Origin: Atrina japonica
Lineage: Eukaryota; Mollusca; Bivalvia; Pterioida; Pinnidae
NCBI GenBank assembly: GCA_030159075.1
Contig: BROG01000342.1
Coordinates: forward strand, 596,501-660,500
Reading direction: 5' to 3'
Length of the DNA: 64,000 bases
Shown here: positions 54,533 through 64,000 of the stretch, piece by piece
Position numbering within the stretch: position 1 is the first letter of the stretch
Layout of the letters: the number at the start of each line of letters is the position of its first letter
Notes under the pieces: model-generated
The model's database searches: none
Seen by the model: the letters and a program-made list of their open reading frames with translations, nothing else
What the model was told of the DNA's origin: nothing
Program-made: the position numbers and the translations under genes

Positions 54533-54890
54533 AAAAGGGCATTAGTTGTTTTTTATTCAATTCTTTCCTATTTTACTTCTTCGACTGATATAAAATAACA
54601 AATTAGAGACATACACAGGCTTAAAAATTCTGACATTCCTATATATTTTGTGAAAATTGTTTGAGGAACCCAGTCTGATAGTTTTTCAATTGCAACTGAT
54701 TATTTGAACCTTACTATTTGTATATGAATACCACACTGGACCTGGCCGTATATTCACAAAATATATAGGAATATTAGAATTTTATGACTGTGTTTAATTC
54801 TTATTTGTTATTGAACATCACGCACTAGTAAGAAAAAAGTAGGAAAAATCAAAATAATGTTTCTTGTCTACAAAGCTCATGTCCCTTTAA
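54533..54890 (+). mobile_element. MITE family D copy
   Basis: AAAAGGGCATTAGTTG at the left and AGCTCATGTCCCTTTAA at the right. Internally, ATTCCTATATATTTTGTG and CACAAAATATATAGGAAT are a perfect 18-bp inverted pair. Confidence 0.8.
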
Positions 54891-55601
54891 CTTATAGACG
54901 GCTGGTATTCTTTTCATTGGAACTGGGTAGTGTTCCTCTCCTGTACAACAAACTTACAAGACTTATAAACGGAACACTAAATATTAACACTAATATCATA
55001 AATATCAAAATCATTTGTTAAGTAAGTTATTAGCATCAGTAAAATTACTAAATCACTATTTTAATATGATTGGGGTGTTCTTGGCAAAACATCTTTCTTT
55101 ACCCGACGACGTCACCCGTTTATATCTAACATATTTTAAATTGTTTAACTAACCAGCTTTAACGGACATTGTCCATGCTTGCTGCAGATTGTAAATAATT
55201 TTTATAAAACATGTATGATATTTTTTTTTCAAACTGAACTACAAAGCATTATAATATTAACCATTGTTCACAGAACTCTGTATGTTACTGTCTGATGAAC
55301 ATAACCAAAGGACATCGATTTGTTATCTTAAAACATCAATCATATCGTCACGTGAGAACTTATCATCAGTTCTAGCCACGAGGTAGTTAAGATATTTAGC
55401 ATTGCCACGCTCCCACGTCTGGTAAATTATGTTGTGTTCTAAATAATGTCATAATATTTTGTCAAAAGTATATTACATATTTATTCCGATGTTTCTTTAG
55501 TCCTGTCATGATCTTTTTTCAGTTAATTAAATATATCTACAGATGAATTGGGCGCATCTTATGTATATTATGACACGATCTATTGAATTCGGGCTAGTGC
55601 A
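54891..55601. other. No gene seen
   Basis: AT-rich non-coding DNA. Confidence 0.4.
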
Positions 55602-55883
55602 GTGGATTTTTTTTTTCACGCCCACTTTTATTTTAAGTCTCATTCCAAAGATTCGTTGTCTCCATATTTTGAAACACTTGGCGAGCTGAAGGTCGAGTTG
55701 AAAGAAACGAGTTTGTGGCATGAATTGTGGGTCAAGCGGAGTAGTTCGGTAAATTTTGTGTTCAACGGCAATTTGCAACGATCAAATTTCAACAGACCAG
55801 CTTTTGACAACAAGGTTACACCGGTTGTGACAGGTTCTGATATTATCTACATTAATGGTCGGGATATGGCTGTGGACCAGTAG
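55602..55883 (+). CDS. 93-codon open frame of mixed composition, possible exon
   Basis: After an ATG in a T-run the frame reads DSLSPYFETLGELKVELKET, SLWHELWVKRSSSVNFVFNG and NLQRSNFNRPAFDNKVTPVV to TAG at 55881-55883. Codon use looks more protein-like than the surroundings. Possible acceptors lie at about 55600 (CTAGTGCAG) and 55639 (TTTTATTTTAAG). LKVELKETSLWHEL recalls the start of T-box domains, but the diagnostic EMI-x-TK-x-GR-x-MFP block is missing, so I do not assign it. It could be a terminal exon, a retroelement remnant or chance. Confidence 0.3.
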   Translation: MDFFFHAHFYFKSHSKDSLSPYFETLGELKVELKETSLWHELWVKRSSSVNFVFNGNLQRSNFNRPAFDNKVTPVVTGSDIIYINGRDMAVDQ

Positions 55884-56018
55884 CGGTTAATTTGTTGTTT
55901 ATTCCTTAATGGTATCGAGGTCCGTGTTTGTGAAATATCTTTTTTTTATTTGTGAATAATTGATTTGTATATTGTTAACATACACAGTAAAACCTCGGTA
56001 TCAACACCACCTAACTGA

Positions 56019-56021
<3 letters not shown>

Positions 56022-56104
<83 letters not shown>
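56022..56104. repeat. (TA)n microsatellite
   Basis: Pure TA, about 83 bp. It is preceded by a CAGTAAAACCTCGGTATCAA phrase at 55987, a single MITE-like terminus. Confidence 0.95.
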
Positions 56105-56106
<2 letters not shown>

Positions 56107-56179
56107 TCTTTTATCATTATTTCGCAGTGTCGAACAGATAGTCAGAAAATTTGATTAAGAGAATACTTTACATATAGTT

Positions 56180-56475
56180 CATCTCCGAGTATTACTCTGG
56201 TCTCATTATGCTATTACAAATCATCAATCAGGTCTCCGAGTATTACTCTGGTCTCATTATGCTATTACAAATCATCTGTCAGGTCTCCGAGTATTACTTT
56301 GGTCTCATTATGCTATTACAAATCATCAATCAGGTCTCCGAGTATTACTCTGGTCTCATGCTATTACAAATCATCAGTCAGGTCTCCGAGTATTATTTTG
56401 GTGTCATTATGCTATTACAAATCATCAATCAGGTCTCCGAGTATTACTCTGGTCTCATTATGCTATTACAAATTT
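56180..56475. repeat. 51-bp minisatellite, 6 units
   Basis: Unit AGGTCTCCGAGTATTACTCT, GGTCTCATTATGCTATTACA, AATCATCAATC. 51 is divisible by 3, so one frame is open across it; not a gene. Confidence 0.9.
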
Positions 56476-56588
56476 GATAATATAAAAGGAAATACCCAAA
56501 ATTAATCTGATATATAAAACAAAATACATTTTAAATGATTGATAATTCCGTTGTATTTCCGTTTTGCCGCCATGTTTACCTTAATTAT

Positions 56589-56903
56589 CGCTTGTGATGG
56601 TTTAGTGGTAGAACGTTCCACTCCCAGGTTCGATTCCCTGCCCGGGAAATACCAAACACTTAAAAATGGTAGTCACTGTTCCTTTGCTAAACGCTCGGCA
56701 TACGAAGTCAAAGTCACGGGCATTTGGATGAGACTTAAAACCGATGTCACATATCCCAAAAGGCGTGACACATAAAAAACCCTCGCTGTATTTGGCGTCA
56801 GTCCATATCGCGGGCCACAATTTGTATCTCTTTACATAAAGCTGGTAACATCTTAATATAAGTGAACGATTCTCGGCGGAATATAAAACGAAAGTCGAAC
56901 GAT
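56589..56903 (+). mobile_element. SINE family C, tRNA-like head
   Basis: GTGATGGTTTAGTGGTAG (A box) and CCAGGTTCGATTCCCTGCCC (perfect B box) resemble tRNA-Gly, but spacing and the acceptor stem are not those of a tRNA gene. The body has AAAAACCCTCGCTG and ends GGCGGAATATAAAACG. It is the only copy in the window with this head. Confidence 0.75.
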
Positions 56904-57419
56904 CAAGCATTAGTTTAATTTGAACTGTTTTGAATTTTTAAACTGTTTTTTTTAATTTATACCGACACAGTGATTGTGACATTCAATCTCGTATTCTCAA
57001 ATGAACAGAAAACAGACAATCGATGTATGCTATTTTACTACAAATCGAAAACGATTTAAACGTTTGCATGAATGTTAAATCCATATATTTACTATCTGTT
57101 GGAGCTGGCATATATATATATAATCATTATAAAAAATGCTAGGAATTCTGCGTACAAGATGGAGTGTGCTTTCTTTATGGACATTTGAATTCCAGTTTAA
57201 AAATGAAAAAAAGAAACGTAGAAAACATAAGAAGTAGGTAAATATAATCATTGATCTGCTGTCAGTTAGCAATTATGGGCGTATGAATGCCAACTGTTCA
57301 AATCAAATTCATCATGGAGGAATTTGTCTTTGTCCAGATGGCATTTATAAGCCTTTGAATACCAACTGATTTACTTGTTTAGTTGCGGACATCCAATGTT
57401 ATTTAACTTGGTAAATTAT

Positions 57420-57800
57420 AATTTGGCTTCCACTCTACCATTAAATTGTATTTATTTTATGACGTCATTGATGACATCACAAATTAGCATTATTTGATTT
57501 TAATTAATATTGATCACTTAAAACAGGTAATAAGGATACGATTGTAAGAATGCCATTAGATATACGTGAAAATGTGACCCGAAACTTCCTGGGTGGGTTA
57601 CAATTTGTGATAGAAGAAATTTTGTGACATTTGAAATATGTAATGAAAAATGATGTTTAACTGGTAAATTTCCAAAATGTGTATAGTTTAGAGTATCACT
57701 TAAAAATGATTAATGTGTATGCATTAAAAGTTACATACCAACAAAATTGTGATGAAAGACTCCTTAATATGATATATCCTATAGTTTTATATGAAGCTTG
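57420..57800 (+). repeat. Dispersed repeat family K
   Basis: See the inverted partner at 29340-29770; shared landmarks include AACAGGTAATAAGGATA and TTAATGTGTATGCATTAAAA. Confidence 0.7.
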
Positions 57801-59167
57801 TAACATATTTTATTGAATGGCAAAGTTGAGACATGTTTTTGAAACACCCTTTACACACTAAAGCCATGCACCAGAAATATAAAGGAAGTGTTAAACCAAG
57901 AGGGAGAAAAAGAATATATTAGGTTGGTATTGTTTTATTGATTTATGATAGGTTTATATGTTCGTGTGAGAAAGGCGGATCTCACAATGTTTTCTCACAT
58001 GAGAGAATCCTATCACACATGAGCGATAATCTGAGAAATGACTGTTCAGTAGGATATGCCCAAATTATTAGATCCACGTCAGGATTTTTATCAGCATTTG
58101 ATAAATTAGCCCTTTACTTATTAGAAACGTATTTCAGAAATGAAAAAAACAACAACAACACGTTAAATGAATATATTTTAATGTTACTGACATAGGGTAG
58201 CACAATTATGAGAGTACATCTGAAGAGAAATACAGCAGGCAGTAATAAAGAGACTATGTAAACCATACATCTGATCCAAAGATCACAACGCAATCTTAGA
58301 CTTATGACTCACCAGAAATTGTTTGTTGAAATGTAATTATGTTTTCTAAATTTGATGTTAGATATGTTCCCAGTGATTACCCCTAGGATGGCCCCTAATA
58401 ACTACTGTTTTCGCAAATATTATAATTATCCGCTGTAGTGACTTATTACCTTAAGTCTAAGATTGTTCTGTAATAATGGATTCTACCATGATATAATATA
58501 AATTCTCCTACAAACTCTACAACATCTACTTATATGATAGTTGGACGTTTGAGGAAATAAAAACATATATTGAAGTTACAATCGCTAAATAGCGGATTTG
58601 CGTAAAGACCCATGGCCGCCAGAAAAGCTCAGGTAGGTTGTTTATTTTCACTGATAGTGTGCTTTTCATTTTTATTTGATATAAAAATAAAACGTTCGCA
58701 CAAATTACACCGTATGTTGCTTTGTTTGTGAGAAACACAAGTGTGAACATTTTAGTTGGGTCCCTACTGAAATCTCCTCATGACTTTCCCACTCCTATTA
58801 CTAGCTAACAATGGAACATACGGAGCTGTTATTTAAAGCAGTATATTTATTGTGTTATATAAGCATTATGTAAACGTTCAAAATAAGGTAAAATGATCAT
58901 CAGCTGAACCGATCGTAGTTGGTTTTCATTGGACTTTAACAAAGCACCAAAAAGGGCTACATTGTCACCCTAATTATATGTCGCCTGATAAGGGGAGAAT
59001 GCCAAATTTATTACCATTCCCTTGAGAGGTCGTATAAAATCTGCAAAGAGAAATGTACATCTTGATTGCAATTAAACTATCGCCAAATGCCCGGCACGAC
59101 ACCTTTTTGTAAACTTTTCCATTATGACGTCACAATTAAATTGACCTGTAAATCCAGATGTAAATAG
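57801..59167. other. No supported gene
   Basis: An 85-codon frame at 57938-58195 (+) has no domain or clear splice context. The rest is AT-rich. Confidence 0.4.
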
Positions 59168-59300
59168 ATGACTCCATTTGACTTCGAATTGGATTGTGAT
59201 TGGTCGGCGGAGGATGGTTTCATCTCCGTGGCACCTGCTGCTACCTCTTGATATTTCACAGATCTGGTCTTGTTCAATATTCAGGTTTTGCTTCTTATCA
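59168..59300 (+). repeat. Interspersed repeat family F, diverged
   Basis: TTGGTCGGCGGAGGATGGTT and CTCCGTGGCACCTGCTGCTA. Confidence 0.5.
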
Positions 59301-59624
59301 TTGATATTTTCACACCATATTATTAGTATACGTCAGAAATGATTACAATGTCAACTCCTCTCTGATTACTTAATTACACATACTTTAATCAATTTTCCAA
59401 ATGTGGACAGGCGGGATTTTAGAAATATTTAAAGGTGCTCAATGGTATACGTATGACACACAGCTGAATGACGACGGACCACCATAGGTCACGTGAATGA
59501 ATCCGGTGACACAATAAATGTTAGACCGCTACAGTCATAAAAATCATTACAACATTGATGAAAGTATAAATATACGAAAATAGACATAGCCTTCACCATG
59601 TATATGTTTAAACACAATACCTCA

Positions 59625-59630
59625 TTTATT
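59625..59630 (-). terminator. Candidate poly(A) signal of calexcitin-like gene 2
   Basis: AATAAA on the minus strand, about 305 bp past the stop codon at 59934-59936. Confidence 0.35.
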
Positions 59631-59933
59631 TTCAATCATTTAAATTTGTTTATCTGAATCAACTTAAAAACTGACACTCCAGTTTATCTATGACTCTATT
59701 TTGTTCCCGTAAAATAATTATATAAACAATATTATTTTCTTTCAGAATGAAATGATTTTAAAACCTCGCTAATTTGGATAAAAGCAAATGATAGTAAGAA
59801 TTCACTTATGATTTAACGTTTGCTCACCTCCAACGAAACGTCGTTTTCCAAAGAAAATGAAAAACTGATAAAAAAATACTTAATCAGCAAATTCTTAGTT
59901 TCTTTCGCTCATCCAACATTAAAAATATATCTT

Positions 59934-60047
59934 CTAGAGGAATTTCGGAATACCAAATAGGTAATTTCCTTTAACAGTTTTATCCTTGCAAAGGAAATAG
60001 TCCTTCCATAGTACCTCAAACTCGTCCTTACTGATGGGAACATTGTC
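59934..60047 (-). CDS. Calexcitin-like gene 2, last coding exon
   Basis: A 114-bp exon after the acceptor TTTTCCTTTCCAG. It encodes DNVPISKDEFEVLWKDYF, LCKDKTVKGNYLFGIPKFL and TAG. Confidence 0.9.
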   Translation of the reverse strand, partial: DNVPISKDEFEVLWKDYFLCKDKTVKGNYLFGIPKFL

Positions 60048-60995
60048 CTGGAAAGGAAAAGAAAATATTTTCTTATTTCCTGAATACATTTGGTTAGGAC
60101 TATTACATCAGTATATAAACAAATCTTATTTCCCATTACTTTCGATATCAAACAATAATTTAGTCCCCAGGTGGGAGTACAGATAAGTCCAGTACCTGAT
60201 ATCCCGATACCAGCTGATTATCTTAATGCGAAAGTACCTTTTCGTTCAGATAGGCCCATTCCCATTCTAAGCGTCACAAAACTAAGATATTCATTTAACA
60301 GTCAGTGGGTACTCCTTCGACGGATTTTTGCAATATATTTAGATTTATCATTTGGCCTTGTATGATACCATTTTTACTTCAGGAATGTACATTAATATCA
60401 AATCTGATCTTCATGTATGAAGTCTTCTGAACAGAAATGATCGTATAAAAGTTTTGTTCCGGCATCGTTTGTAAAGATATAACTTTCGTATTGTTAAAAA
60501 GTCTTTTTGCTTAGTCTTCTTCGATTTACATATAGATTGACCTCATACCAAGTTGTATGTTAAACGATTAGTATCACGAGTAATCCGTAACATATATTTT
60601 TATATGGATTAAGCTGGACGATAACGGATTTTTTTAAATGGTCGAAAACATTCCCAGGGGCCAAATTTTAAAGAAAAGTGGAATTTCGATAGATAACTCG
60701 ATACCCACTGCCCCATCCCGATATTGCTTCCAGATATCCGAGATTCGAGATAACCGAAAATTTTAAATGATATATTGTTCTATCCATAAAAACGGGATCG
60801 GCCTTTCAATTTTAACATATCCAGCATTTCGACTCAACCGATTTCGACATAACAAAATTTACTGTAGATACTTGTATATAAAAAGTAATGGGACGCTTAT
60901 GTTTGTTCATAAACGTATGATATCTCACTGCAAATACTGTTGAGGTACAGTAGAGGTAGATAAATATATATATGAATTAGCCTCGCTTGCATATA

Positions 60996-61094
<99 letters not shown>

Positions 61095-61413
61095 ACTTCG
61101 TTAGGCTTTGTAGAATCTTAGATAAATAAAGATAATTTTGATATTTTAAATCATCAGCCCCTGATAAACAGTGGACTCTTCTGTAAACCAGCGACTTAGA
61201 CTAGTCCAAATGTGTCATTACGGGTTAATGGGTTATCTGAAAACCAATGACCAATAGTCCAATATGTCGATTGCAATAGAATATTGCAATACGTTTGTAC
61301 CTATATACATACCGGGCTCATTTTTTCGAATGCTCGGATGCATTCATCCTCATTTATTCCGTATGCTTTGTTCCAGAATAATGTATATTCGCTTTTATCT
61401 ATTTTATTGTCGT
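59934..61413 (-). CDS. Calexcitin-like EF-hand protein gene 2, last two coding exons (5' part outside window)
   Basis: Two exons, 61413-61313 and 60047-59934, join in phase 0 to encode 70 complete residues plus stop after one split codon (nAC). The first has the end of an EF3-like loop DNKIDKSE with Glu at position 12, then YTLFWNKAYGINEDECIRAF. The second has SKDEFEVLWKDYFLCKD and the SCP C-terminal signature GNYLFGIPKFL. Exon borders fall at the same places and phases as in the gene at 5738-12009, so the two are paralogues. Loop position 6 is Asn instead of Gly, as in squid calexcitin as I recall it. The fourth site keeps Glu at position 12 but lacks Asp at position 1. Exons for the N-terminus and EF1-EF2 were not found up to 64000. 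Confidence 0.88.
60160..60480 (+). repeat. Interspersed repeat family G in the last intron of calexcitin-like gene 2
   Basis: TCCAGTACCTGATATCCCGA, TACCAGCTGATTATCTTAA, TTTGGCCTTGTATGATACCA and GAAATGATCGTAT. The 64-codon frame inside it is not a gene. Confidence 0.7.
61000..61090. repeat. (TA)n microsatellite
   Basis: About 90 bp of TA in the last intron of calexcitin-like gene 2. Confidence 0.97.
61313..61413 (-). CDS. Calexcitin-like gene 2, penultimate coding exon
   Basis: A 101-bp exon between the acceptor ATATCTTTTCAG and the donor CCG|GTATGT. It enters in phase 1 and leaves in phase 0, exactly as exon 5 of gene 1 does. It encodes 33 full codons, DNKIDKSEYT to EKMSP. Confidence 0.88.
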
Positions 61414-61529
61414 CTGAAAAGATATTATTCAAAGCTTGTATCATGATACTAAATATTATTTAAACAAGCAACATTAAGACAATAAATCTCATAGTTTTAA
61501 TTGTGTAATATAAATGTTATTATCATATA

Positions 61530-62100
61530 TACGTATTACATGGTGTTTGTTCAGTAGTTGTACCTGTTATATCCCCTTTTATTACATGGTGTTTGTTCAG
61601 TTGATATACCTGTTATATCCCCACTTATTACATGGTGTTTGTTCAGTTGATATACCTGTTATATCCCCACTTATTACATGGTGTTTGTTCAGTTGATATA
61701 CCTGTTATATCCCCACTTATTACATGGTGTTTGTTCAGTTGATATACCTGTTATATCCCCACTTATTACATGTTTGTTAAGTTGATATACCTGTTATGCA
61801 TATACCTGTTATATCCCCACTTATTACATGGTGTTTGTTCAGTTGATATACCTGTTATGCACTCACTTATTACATGGTGTTTGGTCAGTAGTTGTACCTA
61901 ATATGTCCTCACTTATTGCATGGTGTTTGGTCAGTAGTTGTACCTAATATGTCCTCACTTATTACATGGTGTTTGTCAGTAGTTGTACCTAATATGTCCT
62001 CACTTATTACATGGTGTTTGGTCAGTAGTTGTACCTAATATGTCCTCACTTATTACATGGTGTTTGTTCAGTTGTGGTATCTGTTATGTCCTCACTTGTT
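61530..62100. repeat. 46-bp minisatellite, about 12 units
   Basis: Unit TTATTACATGGTGTTTGTTC, AGTTGATATACCTGTTATAT, CCCCAC. Two subfamilies are visible: GATATACCTGTTATATCC units at the left and GTTGTACCTAATATGTCC units at the right. It lies upstream of the EF3 exon of calexcitin-like gene 2, so probably in an intron. Confidence 0.9.
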
Positions 62101-62230
62101 TCATATGAATTTGACTGTGGACTCACGGCGGGTGTGACCAGTCAACAGGAGATTCCTATTCCTTCATGGCATCTGATCCCACCTCTGGTTTTCCAGAGGT
62201 CCTTGTTTGTCAGTTAATGTTCTTCAGATT
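62095..62230 (+). repeat. Interspersed repeat family F, shortened
   Basis: TGACTGTGGACTCACGGCGG, CATCTGATCCCACCTCTGG and TTTCCAGAGGTCCTTGTTTG. It abuts the 46-bp array. Confidence 0.75.
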
Positions 62231-62257
62231 TGTTGTTGTTGTATTGTTGGTTAACGT

Positions 62258-62421
62258 TTAATATTCCAGTTGTTGTTGTATTGTTGTTTAAAGTCCCACT
62301 CAAGAATCTTTCACTTATATGGATACGTCACCAAACGCCGGTGAAGGACTTCAAAGTTTGGCCTATGCTCGGCACTTACTGCCATTGAGCAGTGAGGGTT
62401 CTTTAACGTGCCGCACTCTAC
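62258..62421 (-). mobile_element. SINE family B, 3' portion
   Basis: The minus strand reads CACGTTAAAGAACCCTCACT, AAGTGCCGAGCATAGGCC and CTTGAGTGGGACTTTAAACA. The tRNA-like head is lost. Confidence 0.8.
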
Positions 62422-62547
62422 CGCGGAGTCACGGCGGCTTTCTCTCCAGATTTGTGTATCGTGTCCAAAAGATTATTACTTTGATATTTATGGTTTTTAA
62501 ATGTATCGTTTTAACCAACATGTCTCTGAAAACCATGATGTGCGAAA

Positions 62548-62665
62548 ATTTGGTAGTTTACTTGTGAAGTGCCGGCTGTGTTCACCGTTTTACATAGTGA
62601 CCAACATTATATTCCACCATTGAAAACTGACCGCCAATGAATAACCAATAAAAAGTATGTCGTTA
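62548..62665 (+). mobile_element. SINE family A, 3' portion
   Basis: TTACTTGTGAAGTGCCGGCT, CCACCATTGAAAACTGACC and GTCGTTAAATGCC. Confidence 0.55.
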
Positions 62666-62854
62666 AATGCCATTAAAACAAAAGCAAATAAAAATCTATA
62701 ACAGGGACAAACATATTGAAAAAACCCCAAAGTTGGTCCAAAAAGCAGGGAGCTGTGAGTACATCGCTAAACATAGATATTAAAAAATAACATAATAAAT
62801 AACAAAGAAATAACATTTATATTAATCCCTTTTGTCAATCAGATCTTAAAATAA

Positions 62855-63085
62855 CTGATAACATTTGAACCGAACTTGGACTTTTCACCTAAATCCAGAG
62901 GCTTCCATGTAACATTTGCGACGGGTGTGGCATGCCAACAGGGGGCGCTGATTCATTATGGACATCGTTCCCATCCCTTTTAAGATTTGCAATTGTTTTT
63001 CATGTTGATACCATTTGCATATCTACTTTGCCGTATTCTAATGGACTTGGAGTGTCGATAATCCATTGGTATTACTTCATATTTT
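62855..63085 (+). repeat. Dispersed repeat, family L
   Basis: GTAACATTTGCGACGGGTGT, GCCAACAGGGGGCGCTGATT and AAGATTTGCAATTGTTTTTC; relatives at 47095 (+) and 37440 (-). Confidence 0.6.
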
Positions 63086-63289
63086 ATTATTGTTAATATT
63101 GCAACGACGCAGACATTTCGAAAACTCGGTCGTGGGATCGTGTGTCATGGAGTATGAAGTCCGGTCAGACCGGCTGTGAATCTATAGTCAAGGACAAATC
63201 AATATAACTCGGACTTAACACTTCACTCGTATCCGTATAATTGAAAGATTCTTGGCGGGATGGAAAACAGATACCAAAAAAAAAAATTA

Positions 63290-63570
63290 ACCAATTGTGA
63301 CGAGAATTTCTTCCTCACCGATTTCTTTTGAATTTGACTGGTGACTTTTGACATTTGGCTGGTGAACAGGGTATGCCTACCTGTCCATTGCACCTTATAT
63401 CACTTCTGGATTACCAGGGGTCTGTGTTTGTCCATTATCACTAGATTTGTATATGTATCCTGGACATCCTGAAGATTGATACTTTGGTATGTATACTCGA
63501 AAGTATAAATCTAAATGTTGTCCAGGATATAGATACAAAAATAGATAAAAAATGGACAAATACGGACTTT
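63290..63570. repeat. Two family F copies joined tail to tail
   Basis: A + copy (63290-63490) ending TATCCTGGACATCCTGAAGA is followed at 63495-63570 by an inverted tail, GTTGTCCAGGATATAGATAC and AAAATGGACAAATACGGAC. Confidence 0.7.
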
Positions 63571-64000
63571 TTATATATCATTATTGTACGTCAGAGTAAT
63601 TTGACTTTTTATATATCATTATTTAAAGACAGAGTAATTTGACTTTTTATATATCATTATTTAGAGACAGAGTAATTTCACATTTTATATATCATTATTT
63701 AACGACAGAGTAATTTGACTTTTTATTTATCATTACTTAAAGACAGAGTAATTTCCCTTTTTATATATCATTATTTAACGACAGAGTAATTTGACTTTTT
63801 ATTTATCATTACTTAAAGACAGAGTAATTTGACTTTTTATACCGTTATCTAAAGACAGAGAAATTTGACTTATATACGTATCTTTTTATGACTGAGTAAT
63901 TTGAACTTTTTATATATCATTACTTTTTTCAAGACTAAGTAATTTGACTAATCTATGTATCATTTTAAGACAGAGTAAATTGACTTTTTATTTATCATTA
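63555..64000. repeat. 38-bp minisatellite running off the window
   Basis: Unit GACTTTTTATATATCATTAT plus TTAAAGACAGAGTAATTT, about 11 units to the right edge, with one longer variant near 63880-63960. The array end is not seen. Confidence 0.9.

Noticed and set aside
56589..56665. tRNA-Gly gene
   Set aside because: A and B boxes are present, but the sequence does not close a proper acceptor stem and continues into a SINE body; it is a SINE head. The family A and B heads were rejected as tRNA genes for the same reason.
60171..60365. 64-codon frame in the last intron of calexcitin-like gene 2
   Set aside because: It lies entirely within a family G interspersed repeat on the opposite strand.

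Overview
The window is animal nuclear DNA, AT-rich and intron-containing, and most likely from a bivalve or related mollusc. The evidence is small spliced exons with GT-AG borders, several tRNA-derived SINE families, Penelope-like element fossils, long TA, TC and CA microsatellites, many minisatellites, and two EF-hand genes of the molluscan calexcitin / sarcoplasmic calcium-binding protein (SCP) type. There are no operons, ribosome binding sites or bacterial features. The species assignment is inference from repeat style and gene family.

Genes. (1) At 121-265 (+) lies the last coding exon of an unidentified gene that enters from the left. (2) At 5738-12009 (-) a complete calexcitin-like gene can be assembled from six exons that join in frame to a 209-residue protein with three good EF-hand loops and a degenerate fourth. 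Upstream on the same strand are several candidate first exons; the one at 16344 has two TATA-like boxes behind it. (3) At 59934-61413 (-) are the last two coding exons of a second calexcitin-like gene, whose 5' part lies beyond the right edge; its intron positions and phases match gene 2. The two therefore look like same-strand paralogues about 48 kb apart. (4) On the + strand, phase-compatible exon candidates at 30862, 35541 and 45328, plus an open terminal-exon candidate at 47572, may be one or two unrecognised genes (low confidence). (5) A 41-codon frame at 28121 resembles the N-terminus of Crypton/DUF3504-type recombinase-like proteins.

Layout. 0-5 kb: 3' end of the left gene, a 37-39 bp minisatellite, SINEs, a TA-flanked MITE and a 64-bp satellite array (3611-5107). 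5.7-12 kb: calexcitin gene 1, with SINE, MITE and microsatellite insertions in its introns. 10.3-11.25 kb: a Penelope-like reverse transcriptase fossil inside intron 1. 13.7-15.8 kb: a strikingly strand-biased block made almost only of A and C, embedded in a split SINE. 16-26 kb: candidate 5' exons and repeats, including a 27-bp array. 26.3-28.6 kb: a Penelope-like GIY-YIG fossil between direct repeats, then a foldback element. 29-50 kb: mostly repeats, with the weak + strand exon candidates. 50.9-53.1 kb: the largest Penelope-like fossil, with both RT and GIY-YIG parts. 53-64 kb: repeats around calexcitin gene 2.

The real genes are few and occupy little of the window; most of the sequence is repeat-derived. 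The strongest observations are the reconstructed calexcitin pair and the 2-kb A/C-only block, which is either an unusual sequence or an assembly/base-calling artefact. I see no convincing previously undescribed multi-gene system.
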